Origin: JAVBJN01 sp031546985
Lineage (GTDB): Bacteria > Bacteroidota > Bacteroidia > Chitinophagales > Chitinophagaceae
DNA length: 64,000 nucleotides
Assembly: GCA_031546985.1 (NCBI GenBank)
Contig: JAVBJN010000020.1
Span: 62,001 to 126,000, forward strand
Direction of reading: 5' to 3'
The notes under the pieces were generated by a model. That model did not search any database and was not told the DNA's origin. It was given only the letters and a program-made list of their open reading frames with translations. Each line of letters begins with the position of its first letter. Position 1 is the first letter of the stretch. The position numbers and the translations under genes were made by a program. This document shows, one piece after another, positions 1 through 8,591 of the stretch.

Positions 1-228
1 CCCCTCGCCTACCAGCACACGCTTACCGGCATTGAGCAATTTGCCAAACAAGCCACCGTCTTGTTTCTGGGAGCCATCTCCAAAAATGGTTTCCATCTGA
101 ATGCCATCCTGCATCATCATAAAATTGCCGGGTTCGGCAATCACGGTTTCCTGCGGATCCAGCTCTACTTCTACCACCTGCATCTCTTCTCCCAGAATGC
201 GGTAATCTATTTCATGATTTTTAATCAT
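1..228 (-). CDS. AIM24 / TIGR00266 family protein (5' part, runs off the window)
   Basis: Reading leftward from an ATG at 228 gives 76 uninterrupted codons to the window edge. The protein begins MIKNHEIDYRILGEEMQVVE and continues with a VELDPQETVIAEPGNFMMM stretch and QKQDGGLFGKLLNAGKRV. This pattern (acidic strand, AEPGxxxxM, then a glycine-rich loop) is what I know from the AIM24/TIGR00266 family, a beta-sandwich family of unknown biochemical role. The C-terminal part lies outside the window. No other start fits better, because upstream of 228 the frame enters the AT-rich spacer before the 251-286 terminator. Family assignment rests on the N-terminal third only. Confidence 0.7.
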   Translation of the reverse strand, partial: MIKNHEIDYRILGEEMQVVEVELDPQETVIAEPGNFMMMQDGIQMETIFGDGSQKQDGGLFGKLLNAGKRVLVGEG

Positions 229-250
229 AGCCTTTTATGGTTTTAAACGA

Positions 251-286
251 AAATACCGGATTGCCATTACGAGCCATCCGGTATTT
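251..286 (-). terminator. Rho-independent terminator after the T9SS cargo gene
   Basis: An 11-bp perfect inverted repeat (AAATACCGGAT at 251-261, ATCCGGTATTT at 276-286) with a 14-nt loop lies 34 bp past the stop of the minus-strand gene ending at 320. On the minus strand it is followed by a short T-rich run, so it probably ends that transcript. Confidence 0.6.
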
Positions 287-319
287 ATATCAAAGGTCAA
301 AATTCATGATTGCGTTGCA

Positions 320-1867
320 TTATTGCTTTACCAACTGCAAACGGTAAGCGCCCGACTGTACCAGGTAGCTACCGGCAGGCAGCCCTTGCAGGGATACAGA
401 CACTGATTCTCCGTTTTTAACCGGTACGGACCGCACCTTGCGCCCCATCATATCCCACATTTCGATAGAAGTAATTTTCCTGTCAAGTACATCAATCCGT
501 ACTATATCTGCCGCAGGGTTGGGATACATTCTAAATGTAGGAGCAATAGCTACTTCGCGCACACTGCTGATGGCTGCATTGAAGGTATCGGCCCTAAGAT
601 TTTGCTGGTGCTGGCTCACATCATCATTGTATTTAATGAGCAGCACTTTAGACATATCGTCTACCGTGGCATAGCCAAACACATACTGCACCTTATCGCC
701 GCTCAACAGAATTTTCTGGTAATTGGTTTCGGTACCAGTGTAAAAAGAGTCGATCACACTTTTGTTTCCGGTATCGTTGTTGATACGATAAAAGGATGGA
801 GACTGCGAAGGAACCGGTCCCCAGCTGTAAGCCTGGCCGGCATAATAAGTGTAGTTATTGCCATTGTATACCCAATCGGCAGCTTCGGTACCGCTCTCCT
901 GCAAGGTATTCCAGGTGGTGGTGCCCCCCTGGCGGAAACAGGTTTGGCTACGACCCATGGTATCTTCTACCCCTACAAAAATGAGTCCTCCGTTATAGTT
1001 GTAGGCACCGTAAATCTGGTCGTTGCCAAAAATGGTAGGATTGCCCCTGAGGCCCGAATCTATTGCAATGAAGAGACCATTGATCTTATTATACATCGTC
1101 CAGATGTATTTACGGCTGTTGAAACCGTAGTAGAACGTGTACATAAAATTGTTCTGGAAATAAATATAACCACCGCCAAAGCCCATTTCGGGAATAGGAG
1201 CAGCCCATTCCTCTATAGCGTCTTTGTTAATGTAGTGTACCGAATCGAAGGTCTGGTAACCGAAATTGCCCTTCTCATCCCAAAACGCTTTTTCGATAAA
1301 ATCGGTAGTAGCGAGGCGAATCCAGAGCAACTGATCGTTGCCATCGTATTTACGCATCATCATACCTACCGAGCTGCTGTATACCAGGCGTTTTTCCTGC
1401 TCATCGTTAATGTCGAAATAAAAGGTGCTGTTGTCTATGGCTATGGTATCTATAGAGAGCGTGTTACCTGCCGGGCTTACCTTCCAGATGAGCAATTTAG
1501 GAATATAGTTAACACCGCCATCCATCCGGTAAATAGATGCCGTAAGGTAGCTGTTGCCGCTTGCGTCTACCTCCAGGAACTTATCTGCCACAAAACCAAA
1601 AACCGGCAGGGAGAGCAGGCTGTTCCAGGCTACGGTGCCGTCTTCGTTGTAGCGGGTCTGGATCATCTTCAGATCCATATAAGCCGAACCTACCGTACGG
1701 TTCGTATATCCGCTCACCAGCACACCATTATTCGCGGTTGCAGCCGCCAGTGGTGTAAATGGCTCCGACGATTTATAGGCGAAAGTTCTCGCCCATTCCC
1801 GGTGCGACTGAGAGAAGCCCGTCAGGCATCCCAACAGTAAGGTCAGGAGTACAAATGTTTTTTTCAT
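320..1867 (-). CDS. Secreted protein with C-terminal T9SS type A sorting domain
   Basis: This is a 515-residue exported protein. The ATG at 1867 is preferred over upstream codons because it opens a textbook signal peptide (MKKTFVLLTLLLGCLTGFSQ) and is preceded by an AAGAAGAA purine tract. The last ~75 residues carry the T9SS type A signature: MYPNPAAD, a beta-sandwich with IEMWDMMGRKV, and LPAGSYLVQ ending in VKQ. That predicts passage through the type IX secretion system and anchoring or release at the cell surface. The ~400-residue central part has repeated short Tyr/Trp/Gly strands with Asp-Gly turns, suggestive of a beta-propeller (SBBP/TolB-like), but I recognise no catalytic motif. It is a single gene between two terminators. 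Function beyond secretion is unknown. Confidence 0.85.
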   Translation of the reverse strand: MKKTFVLLTLLLGCLTGFSQSHREWARTFAYKSSEPFTPLAAATANNGVLVSGYTNRTVGSAYMDLKMIQTRYNEDGTVAWNSLLSLPVFGFVADKFLEVDASGNSYLTASIYRMDGGVNYIPKLLIWKVSPAGNTLSIDTIAIDNSTFYFDINDEQEKRLVYSSSVGMMMRKYDGNDQLLWIRLATTDFIEKAFWDEKGNFGYQTFDSVHYINKDAIEEWAAPIPEMGFGGGYIYFQNNFMYTFYYGFNSRKYIWTMYNKINGLFIAIDSGLRGNPTIFGNDQIYGAYNYNGGLIFVGVEDTMGRSQTCFRQGGTTTWNTLQESGTEAADWVYNGNNYTYYAGQAYSWGPVPSQSPSFYRINNDTGNKSVIDSFYTGTETNYQKILLSGDKVQYVFGYATVDDMSKVLLIKYNDDVSQHQQNLRADTFNAAISSVREVAIAPTFRMYPNPAADIVRIDVLDRKITSIEMWDMMGRKVRSVPVKNGESVSVSLQGLPAGSYLVQSGAYRLQLVKQ

Positions 1868-1940
1868 AGTTCTTCTTTTTAAATAATACCCTTTATACCT
1901 GTTCAGACGCATGCTTAACATGCTTTGGTTAGGCAGGTGC

Positions 1941-1971
1941 AAAAAAAAGCCGGAACACAAAGTGTTCCGGC
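1941..1971 (-). terminator. Strong terminator of the efflux operon
   Basis: A perfect 10-bp stem (GCCGGAACAC at 1949-1958, GTGTTCCGGC at 1962-1971) with a 3-nt loop is followed on the minus strand by eight T residues (A run at 1941-1948). It begins 6 bp after the stop codon of the RND gene at 1978, so it closes the tetR-tolC-adaptor-RND transcript. Confidence 0.92.
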
Positions 1972-1977
1972 CTCTGT

Positions 1978-4900
1978 TTATTTTTTCTGTTTTTTACCGA
2001 ACAGCTTCATTTTGAGCCTGTAGTACAGCAAGTACATTACCGGCACCAGGATAAGTGTAAGGAAAGTGGCAAAGCTCAAACCAAAGATCATGGTCCAGCT
2101 GAGCGGCCCCCAGAACGCTACACTGTCGCCTCCAAAATAGATATGCGGATTAAGTTCGCTGAACAAACGGGCAAAGTCGATGTTTAACCCTACTGCCAGC
2201 GGAATAAGACCCAGCATAGTAGCGGTAGCGGTGAGCAATACCGGCGTCATACGGGTGCGGCCCGCTTCGAGCAGCGCTTCGTACACCGGCATACCATCAT
2301 CGAGCATCAGATCGGTAAACTCTACTAACAGAATACCATTTCGCACTACGATACCTGCCAGGGCTACGATACCCACACCGGTCATAACGATGGAAATGTC
2401 CATTTTAAAGATACCGATACCCAGCATTACCCCGATAATGGAGAAGATAATCTCGCTCAGGATAATTACGGTTTTACCTACGCTGTTGAACTGCGTTACG
2501 AGGATCAGGAAGATCAACCCAATGGCAGCCAGCATGGCATTGCCCAAAAAGCTCATGGTTTCCTGCTGCTCTTCCTGCTCACCACCCATGCGGATGCTGA
2601 TGCCGGCAGGTGCTTTAAATTCCGTTTTAATGGTACGGTCTATGGTGGCTACCACCTCGTTCGGGTTATGCGTACTTAACACGTTGGAGGTAAGCGAAAT
2701 GATCCTTTTCTGATCTTTCCGTTTAATACCGCCATAGGTGTTGGAATATTTCAGATCGGCAAAGGCGCTGATAGGCACCTGGCGTATCTGGCCGCCCATA
2801 CCCATATCGCGGTAGGTGATCTCCATATTCTTAACCAGGTCTATATTCTGGCGCTGGTCTTTATCCATACGCAAGGTAATAGGGTAATCGTCGTTGGCAT
2901 CGCGGAAACGGGATACTTCTTTTCCGAACAATGCAGTACGCAGATCGCCTGCGATTTGCCCGGTAGATATACCTTCGCGGTTCATACGCTCCCGGTCAAG
3001 GTCAAATATAATTTCGGGTTTATTGCTCTGGAAATCGCTGCGCAATTCTTCTACACCACCAATCTGTTTTTTAACCAGGTAGCGTTTCAATTGTTCAGAG
3101 GTGCTGATGAGCGAGTCCAGGTTGTCGCCGGTAATCTCAATTACAATAGGCTTAGGTACCGGAGGACCGTCTGACTCTTTGTCTACGGTGATCTCCGCAC
3201 CAGGGAAACCTTTTACCGCCGCACGGATCTTATCCAGGTATTTGGCCGAAGATTCTCCTTTACGGTCGGCAAACTTCACAAAGGCTACCGTCACCTTACC
3301 CTTATTGGGGAATGTACCCATCTCACCGCTGTTGGGGTCAATGGCGCCTACTGCTACGTTGGCAATAACCGAAGAAACGATGGGATTGTATTTATTCTTC
3401 TTCAGGTCAATATCTAATGCACCATATACTTTGCCTTCCAGCTCTTTCAATACCTTGTTGGTATAAGCCTGGTCGGTACCCACCGGCAGGTTAAGGTATA
3501 CGTATACAAAGTTGGGCTCTGCACTGGGGAAGAATACCACTTTGGGACCACGAATACCTACAAATATGATAGAAACGAAAAACAGTACAATAATGCCTAT
3601 CAACACCATTACCGGACGTTTAAGGTTCCAGTCCAGCAGGCGCACGTAAGCATCCTGCACCTTGGGCCATACCTTGTTCTGGAAGCCTTCTACCCATTTG
3701 TAAATCACAAATTTATTGAACAGGTAGATGAGGTAGATAAACACAATAAAGTTGCCCATACCCCACGACTGTGCTACGTAGAAGATGAGCGCCAGCGCAC
3801 CAAAAATCACCGATACGATAGAAGTACCACGGGTCCATTTGCCTGCGTTCTTGTGGGCTTCGTCGTGCGTCTTCATAAAGTCGACGGCAAATACCGGGTT
3901 AATGATATAGGCCACCAATAGCGATGCGACGAGCGTAATAATCAATGTAATAGGCAGATAGAACATAAACTCGCCAATTACCCCTTTCCAGAATGCCAGT
4001 GGCACAAAAGGCATAAGTGTGGTTAAGGTACCAGCCAGTACCGGAATAAACACCTCGGCAGTAGCTTCCTGCGCCGCGGCTTTAATAGGCACTTTACCGT
4101 TGTTGAAAATACGGTGCGTATTCTCGATCACCACAATGGCATCATCTACCACAATACCCAGCGCCAGCAGGAACGAGAACAGTACAATCATGTTCATCGT
4201 AAATCCTAACGATGGCATAACCAGGAAGGCGATGAAACATGACAACGGTACCGACATGGCTACGAACAACGCGTTGGTTACCCCCATGAAGAACATGAGG
4301 ATAATGGTTACCAGCAAGAAACCGATAATGATGGTATTGATGAGGTCATGCAATGTGGTACGGGTAGCATCTGACTGGTCGCCCGTAATTACAACGCTCA
4401 GTTCTTTAGGATACTCATTCTTACGCAGGTCTTCGGCTATTTTTTGCACCTTATCCGACGCATCGATCAGGTTTTCGCCGGAGGCTTTAATGATATTGAG
4501 TGTAATTACATTTTTACCGTTCAGGCGGGCGTAGCTCTCCTGCTCTTTGTAGCTGTCTTTTACATCAGCGATTTCGCGCAGGTAAATGCTTCCGCCATTC
4601 TGGTTTTTAATGATGATGTTGCCAATCTCTTCGGCGGTTTTAAATTCCTTTTTGATACTGATCTGGCGTTTTTCCTTACCCATTTCTACCAAACCAGAGG
4701 TAAGTGAAATGTTTTCGTACCCAACAGCAGATTCAATGTCGCGGAAAGAGATGCCGGCGATGCCCATCTTGAACATGTTTACATCAATCTGGATCTCACG
4801 TTCCGGCGCACCTACCATATCTACCCGCTTAATTTCCTTGAGCCCTTCGATACGGTCTTTCATATCGTCGGCATACTTCTTCAGACGGTCCAGATCGTAG

Positions 4901-5361
4901 TTACCAGAAATGTTCACATACAGGATCGGAAGCTCGCTCAGGTCAATGTCCATTACTTCGGGATCATTGGGCAGGTTGGTAGGCAAGTCTACTTTGGCTT
5001 TATCTACCGCGTCTTTTACATCCTGCTTGGCCTGTTTTACTTCTACATCGGTATTGAACTCTACCACCACAATGGAGTAATCCTGGAAGCTGTTGCTGGT
5101 TACCTTTTTAATCCCCGTGAGGTTTTTTACCTGCTTTTCGATGGGTTTGGTTACCAGGTTCTCCATATTTTCGGGAGAGGTACCAGGGTAGATGGTCTGC
5201 ACAATAATCTGCGGCAGCTTAATCTCCGGAAAGTTCTCCTTCGGGAGTTTATTGTATGCCATGATCCCCATCAAAGTGATGATGATCGTGAGCACATATA
5301 TACTGGTCCTGTTGTTAATAGGCCAGTTGGAGGGATTTAATTTATGACTCTTGAAGTCCAT
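1978..5361 (-). CDS. RND efflux transporter permease (HAE1/AcrB-CusA superfamily)
   Basis: This 1127-residue inner-membrane proton-driven pump is the last gene of the operon. N-terminal TM1 (about 20-36) leads into a periplasmic porter domain with the usual YPGTSPE motif (~58-64). TM4 carries GIVVDDAIVVIEN with the paired Asp (~406-407) that relay protons in AcrB. A second porter half and TM8-12 follow (AGIVVRNGILLVEF near the end). It is 70-100 residues longer than typical AcrB-like pumps. The excess lies between the first and second halves, where two extra hydrophobic stretches (~512-533 and ~536-553) precede TM7 (~583-603). It sits 42 bp downstream of the adaptor gene. Substrate cannot be told from sequence; a HAE1-type drug or solvent pump is more likely than a metal pump because no Met-rich cluster is evident. 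Confidence 0.93.
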   Translation of the reverse strand: MDFKSHKLNPSNWPINNRTSIYVLTIIITLMGIMAYNKLPKENFPEIKLPQIIVQTIYPGTSPENMENLVTKPIEKQVKNLTGIKKVTSNSFQDYSIVVVEFNTDVEVKQAKQDVKDAVDKAKVDLPTNLPNDPEVMDIDLSELPILYVNISGNYDLDRLKKYADDMKDRIEGLKEIKRVDMVGAPEREIQIDVNMFKMGIAGISFRDIESAVGYENISLTSGLVEMGKEKRQISIKKEFKTAEEIGNIIIKNQNGGSIYLREIADVKDSYKEQESYARLNGKNVITLNIIKASGENLIDASDKVQKIAEDLRKNEYPKELSVVITGDQSDATRTTLHDLINTIIIGFLLVTIILMFFMGVTNALFVAMSVPLSCFIAFLVMPSLGFTMNMIVLFSFLLALGIVVDDAIVVIENTHRIFNNGKVPIKAAAQEATAEVFIPVLAGTLTTLMPFVPLAFWKGVIGEFMFYLPITLIITLVASLLVAYIINPVFAVDFMKTHDEAHKNAGKWTRGTSIVSVIFGALALIFYVAQSWGMGNFIVFIYLIYLFNKFVIYKWVEGFQNKVWPKVQDAYVRLLDWNLKRPVMVLIGIIVLFFVSIIFVGIRGPKVVFFPSAEPNFVYVYLNLPVGTDQAYTNKVLKELEGKVYGALDIDLKKNKYNPIVSSVIANVAVGAIDPNSGEMGTFPNKGKVTVAFVKFADRKGESSAKYLDKIRAAVKGFPGAEITVDKESDGPPVPKPIVIEITGDNLDSLISTSEQLKRYLVKKQIGGVEELRSDFQSNKPEIIFDLDRERMNREGISTGQIAGDLRTALFGKEVSRFRDANDDYPITLRMDKDQRQNIDLVKNMEITYRDMGMGGQIRQVPISAFADLKYSNTYGGIKRKDQKRIISLTSNVLSTHNPNEVVATIDRTIKTEFKAPAGISIRMGGEQEEQQETMSFLGNAMLAAIGLIFLILVTQFNSVGKTVIILSEIIFSIIGVMLGIGIFKMDISIVMTGVGIVALAGIVVRNGILLVEFTDLMLDDGMPVYEALLEAGRTRMTPVLLTATATMLGLIPLAVGLNIDFARLFSELNPHIYFGGDSVAFWGPLSWTMIFGLSFATFLTLILVPVMYLLYYRLKMKLFGKKQKK

Positions 5362-5403
5362 ACAGTTTGGTTAGTTGCGTAAACAATCAAATACAACTTG
5401 GCA

Positions 5404-6516
5404 CTAGAAGGTAACGGTATCTCCGGCATCGAGGTTTTCGTAACCGGTTACTACCACTTTATCGTCGATGCTGAGGCCACTCAGAATTTCGACTTTGCCA
5501 TCATAATTCTGGCCCAGTGTTACCGGGGTTATTTTGGCTTTGCCGCCGGCTACGGTAAATACAGTATTGCCCTGGCTGGTGCGCTGGATGGCGCCTACCG
5601 GAACGGTAATGGCTTTAGGGTTAACATAATCTACCACCTTAATAATAGCTACCATATTGGGGCGCCATTTAGGGTTGGAAGGCAGTTTTACATCAATCGT
5701 GAAAGCACGCGAAACCGGGTCAATGGTTTTAGACACATGCGATACTTTGGTCATAAAGGTGTCTTTCAAATCGGGCAAAATGATTTCTACAGCATCGCCA
5801 TTGCTTATACGGGCGGCATAGTTTTCGCCTACGTTTGCTTTAGCTTTCAGATCGCTGATGTTTACAATTTTAATCCCCTTCGTACCTGGGTTTACCATAT
5901 CGCCAACCCTCAAATCAACCATGTCAACTTCGCCAGACACGGGGGCTTTTATTGTGAACATTGCTTTCTGGGAAAGCTGAACATTTCTCTGTTTTTGCAA
6001 TGATTCATAAGTAGCCTTTGCCGTAATGTATTGTACCTCAGAGCCGATTTGCTGGTTCCAAAGGTTTTTTTGCTTTTCGTACAGGGTTTTGGCCACCATA
6101 ATCCTTTGATCCAATTCGGCTAAGCCCTGATCTGCCACATTATCATCTAGCTTGGCAAGCAACTGACCTTTGCTAACACGTTGCCCCGCAGTAACATAAA
6201 CAGCCGACACCACACCAGGGCTTTGAGAAGTAGCCAATACGGCTTCGTTGGCATCAATCTTACCCTGTACTTCTACATAACTGCGAAAGGTGCTCAGGGT
6301 TATATCCTGCACCTGCACCGGCACAGCTTTGGCAGCAGTTGGGTTTTTAGCGGCTATTTCTGTTTCCAGTTTCTGGATCTTATCGTTTAGGGCAATCTGT
6401 TCTTTCTTCAGTTTTTCCAGCTGGGCGGCCTTGTTACCGTCTTTGCCGGCTTCTTTGGCACCGCAGGATGCCAGTGTAATAACAGTTGTTGTATATAGTG
6501 CGATTCGCTTTAACAT
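5404..6516 (-). CDS. RND efflux periplasmic adaptor (membrane fusion protein), lipoprotein
   Basis: This 370-residue adaptor links the inner-membrane pump to the outer-membrane channel. The N-terminus MLKRIALYTTTVITLASCGA has a lipobox (LASC), so it is probably lipid-anchored. A short coiled coil (EKLKKEQIALNDKIQKLETEI) follows. The biotinyl-lipoyl motif is split as usual around an alpha-hairpin: VYVTAGQRVSKGQLLAKLDD on one side and FTIKAPVSGEVDMVDLRVGD on the other. A beta-barrel and the membrane-proximal domain (GQNYDGKVEILSGL) finish the protein. It lies between tolC (31 bp upstream) and the RND gene, which fixes its role as the AcrA/MexA-type partner. Confidence 0.93.
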   Translation of the reverse strand: MLKRIALYTTTVITLASCGAKEAGKDGNKAAQLEKLKKEQIALNDKIQKLETEIAAKNPTAAKAVPVQVQDITLSTFRSYVEVQGKIDANEAVLATSQSPGVVSAVYVTAGQRVSKGQLLAKLDDNVADQGLAELDQRIMVAKTLYEKQKNLWNQQIGSEVQYITAKATYESLQKQRNVQLSQKAMFTIKAPVSGEVDMVDLRVGDMVNPGTKGIKIVNISDLKAKANVGENYAARISNGDAVEIILPDLKDTFMTKVSHVSKTIDPVSRAFTIDVKLPSNPKWRPNMVAIIKVVDYVNPKAITVPVGAIQRTSQGNTVFTVAGGKAKITPVTLGQNYDGKVEILSGLSIDDKVVVTGYENLDAGDTVTF

Positions 6517-6547
6517 AACACTAGTTTATTGTTGTTCTCTATTGGGT

Positions 6548-7879
6548 TTATAATTTGCCTGTGGCTTTAAGCAGCGCGATACGCGATACGTATGCATCCA
6601 GCAGGGAATTGAAATAATTGGTTTGGGCTACGAGCAACTGGGAGCTGGCATCGAGAATCTCGAGGTTGGAGCCTACCCCTTCGCGGTATTTAATCTGGGT
6701 TACACTATACACCCGGTTGGCCAGGTCCATTGTAGCTTTGGAGTTGGCCAGGGTTTTGAGGCTGTTTTTTAATGTAATGTTGGCCTGGCGGAATTCAAGA
6801 TCCAATCCAAGTTTCAGATCTTCCATTTCGTTCTGGGCCTTCTGTACATTGTATTTGGCCTGCTTTACCTGGTTTACCCTTTTCAAGCCTTCGAACAGGG
6901 GCACACTAATATTTAAGCCATAATAAGCGCTGAAATAATACTGCCCGTTAAATACTTCGTTAAAGGTATTGGTTGCAGTATTGGAGCCGATGTTGCCAAA
7001 AGCTGCCAGGGTGGGCAGTGCGGCAAAACGGTACCTTTTAAGATCCAACTCTTGTAATTTGATGTTGGTGTTTTGCATTTGAAACTCCTTACGCACCGAG
7101 TAATCCAGCGAAAAAGCATCGTCTACCACGCCTTCCTTCAGCATTTCTTCATTCAGCGAGTCGGTAAGCACAATAGACTGCTCCAGGGGCATGCCCATTT
7201 GGTATTTGAGCACGTTCTCGCCCAGCTGGTACAGGTTCTCCACTTTGGTAAGCTCATTCTGCATATTGTTTTTCTGCACCGTAATACGGTCTACATCAAT
7301 ACGCTCCTGTAAGCCCTGCTCATAAATGCCGGTAATTTCCTTCTCTACACGCTCAATATTGCGCACATTCTCCCGCAGCAACTCAATGCCTTTGGCCGCA
7401 ATCACTACATTAAAATAAGCCTGGGCCACTTGCTGTTTCAGGTCTATTTCGGAGCGCTCTGTATTTAAGTGCGCCAGCTCTTCCAGCGACTTGCGCGCCA
7501 TCAGGGCTACGGTAATACTACCGTCAAAAAGGATCTGGTTGGCTGAGATACCGCCCTGGTTGGTATAATTCAAGCTGAACTTTACCGGAATGGTGGTGCC
7601 TGGCTGGCCCACAAAATCGCCCGGTAAGATCTGCGTAGGAATTACCGCATTGTGCACAAACTGGCCATTAGCCTTAATGTTGGGCAATGCCAAACCGGTT
7701 ACCTCTGCGTTTTTGGCTTTGGTAATGAGCTCTTCCAGCCTTACGTTTTTATAACGCATCTGGTGTTCCTTAGCATAAGCGACGCATTCCTGCACGCTCA
7801 TTTTACTGACGTCCTGGGCGTATGCACGTATGCTTCCTATTGCAGTTAACAGCAATAGCCCGGCTCTCCTGATATTCAT
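6548..7879 (-). CDS. TolC-family outer-membrane efflux channel
   Basis: This 443-residue protein has a signal peptide (MNIRRAGLLLLTAIGSIRAYAQ) and the internal duplication typical of TolC/OEP channels. Long amphipathic helices carry LEELITKAKNAEV and LKQQVAQAYFNVVIAAKGIE in the first half, and LELGFRQANI-like helices with VNQVKQAKYNVQKAQNEMED in the second. Short strands (GQYYFSAYYGLNISVPLFEG) form the outer-membrane barrel. Its ATG overlaps the tetR stop by 4 bp (ATGA, 7876-7879), which indicates translational coupling with the regulator. With the next two genes it would form a complete tripartite pump. Confidence 0.93.
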   Translation of the reverse strand: MNIRRAGLLLLTAIGSIRAYAQDVSKMSVQECVAYAKEHQMRYKNVRLEELITKAKNAEVTGLALPNIKANGQFVHNAVIPTQILPGDFVGQPGTTIPVKFSLNYTNQGGISANQILFDGSITVALMARKSLEELAHLNTERSEIDLKQQVAQAYFNVVIAAKGIELLRENVRNIERVEKEITGIYEQGLQERIDVDRITVQKNNMQNELTKVENLYQLGENVLKYQMGMPLEQSIVLTDSLNEEMLKEGVVDDAFSLDYSVRKEFQMQNTNIKLQELDLKRYRFAALPTLAAFGNIGSNTATNTFNEVFNGQYYFSAYYGLNISVPLFEGLKRVNQVKQAKYNVQKAQNEMEDLKLGLDLEFRQANITLKNSLKTLANSKATMDLANRVYSVTQIKYREGVGSNLEILDASSQLLVAQTNYFNSLLDAYVSRIALLKATGKL

Positions 7880-8493
7880 ATATGATGATTGAATTTTTGT
7901 TTATAATGATTTATCAATTCCAGTCCTTTTAGCGATACAATACCATGCAGGTAAAGCTCCAGAAGCTCCCGCTGCACGGTCTTCTGGTCATACTGGTCGG
8001 GGAAAGTATATTGTGCAGACATGCCACTCATGAGTGAATTGATTCTAAACCTGGCTATGATGTCTACATTAAGCTCTGCACGGTACAAACCTTGTTCGAT
8101 ACCTCTTAACAGATTGTCGCGTACCACATTGAACATAAAGCCATCTTTGTAATGCTCAAAAATGCGGTACACCGTTGGGTGAAAACGCTGTAAATCCCAC
8201 ACCACCACAGGATTTACCTTACGAAAAGTGTGGTCTACAAACAAAAGGGCTTTAAATATTTCCTCTACTGCATCTGCAGAGGCTTTACCGTCCTCTTCGG
8301 TTTGCCGTTTCATATCATCTATAAAATGGATCACCGTAGCTTCTACCAAAGCGTTTTTGTCTGCGTAAAACTGGTATAACGTCTTTTTGGAGACACCAGC
8401 CATGCGGGCAATGTCGTCCATCGTTACCGACTTGTAGCCATATTGTAAAAACATGTCGTTGGCTACACGCAAAATCATTTCCTGCGTTTCCAT
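7876..8493 (-). CDS. TetR/AcrR-family regulator of the efflux operon
   Basis: This 205-residue protein is the first gene of the operon. The ATG at 8493 is chosen because it begins METQEMILRVANDMFLQYG, the normal first helix of a TetR fold; upstream codons would run through the operator. The helix-turn-helix reads VTMDDIARMAGVSKKTLYQ (residues ~23-42), followed by the helix-4 stretch FYADKNALVEA. The C-terminal ligand-binding domain is helical, with no recognisable ligand signature. A perfect inverted repeat at 8511-8538 lies just upstream, next to a TAGTTTTG element. The simplest reading is autorepression of the whole pump operon, relieved by a pump substrate. Confidence 0.92.
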   Translation of the reverse strand: METQEMILRVANDMFLQYGYKSVTMDDIARMAGVSKKTLYQFYADKNALVEATVIHFIDDMKRQTEEDGKASADAVEEIFKALLFVDHTFRKVNPVVVWDLQRFHPTVYRIFEHYKDGFMFNVVRDNLLRGIEQGLYRAELNVDIIARFRINSLMSGMSAQYTFPDQYDQKTVQRELLELYLHGIVSLKGLELINHYKQKFNHHI

Positions 8494-8501
8494 ATAACAA
8501 A

Positions 8502-8509
8502 CAAAACTA
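8502..8509 (-). promoter_or_regulatory. Putative -7 element (TAGTTTTG) of the tetR-efflux operon
   Basis: On the minus strand TAGTTTTG matches the Bacteroidota -7 consensus TAnnTTTG and ends 8 bases before the tetR ATG, so the leader would be very short. The adjacent inverted repeat (8511-8538) covers the region where the -33 element would lie. A TTTG occurs at 8524-8527 on the minus strand, but its spacing is shorter than consensus. Confidence 0.5.
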
Positions 8510-8510
8510 T

Positions 8511-8538
8511 GGAAACTTTTAACACAAAAAAAGTTTCC
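8511..8538. promoter_or_regulatory. Inverted repeat, probable TetR operator
   Basis: GGAAACTTTT at 8511-8520 and AAAAGTTTCC at 8529-8538 form a perfect 10-bp inverted repeat with an 8-nt spacer. It lies 17 bp upstream of the tetR start and directly beside the -7 candidate. Size, symmetry and position fit an operator for the TetR-type protein encoded immediately downstream. Binding is inferred, not shown. Confidence 0.68.
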
Positions 8539-8591
8539 TAAGGCTAAATAAAAAATGATTTTTGTCAAACGGCCAGAGAATTTTTATCAGT

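Noticed and set aside
602..1840. Long plus-strand open frame (412 codons) opposite the T9SS cargo gene
   Set aside because: It has no recognisable domain or start signal and lies fully antisense to a gene with clear signal peptide and sorting domain.
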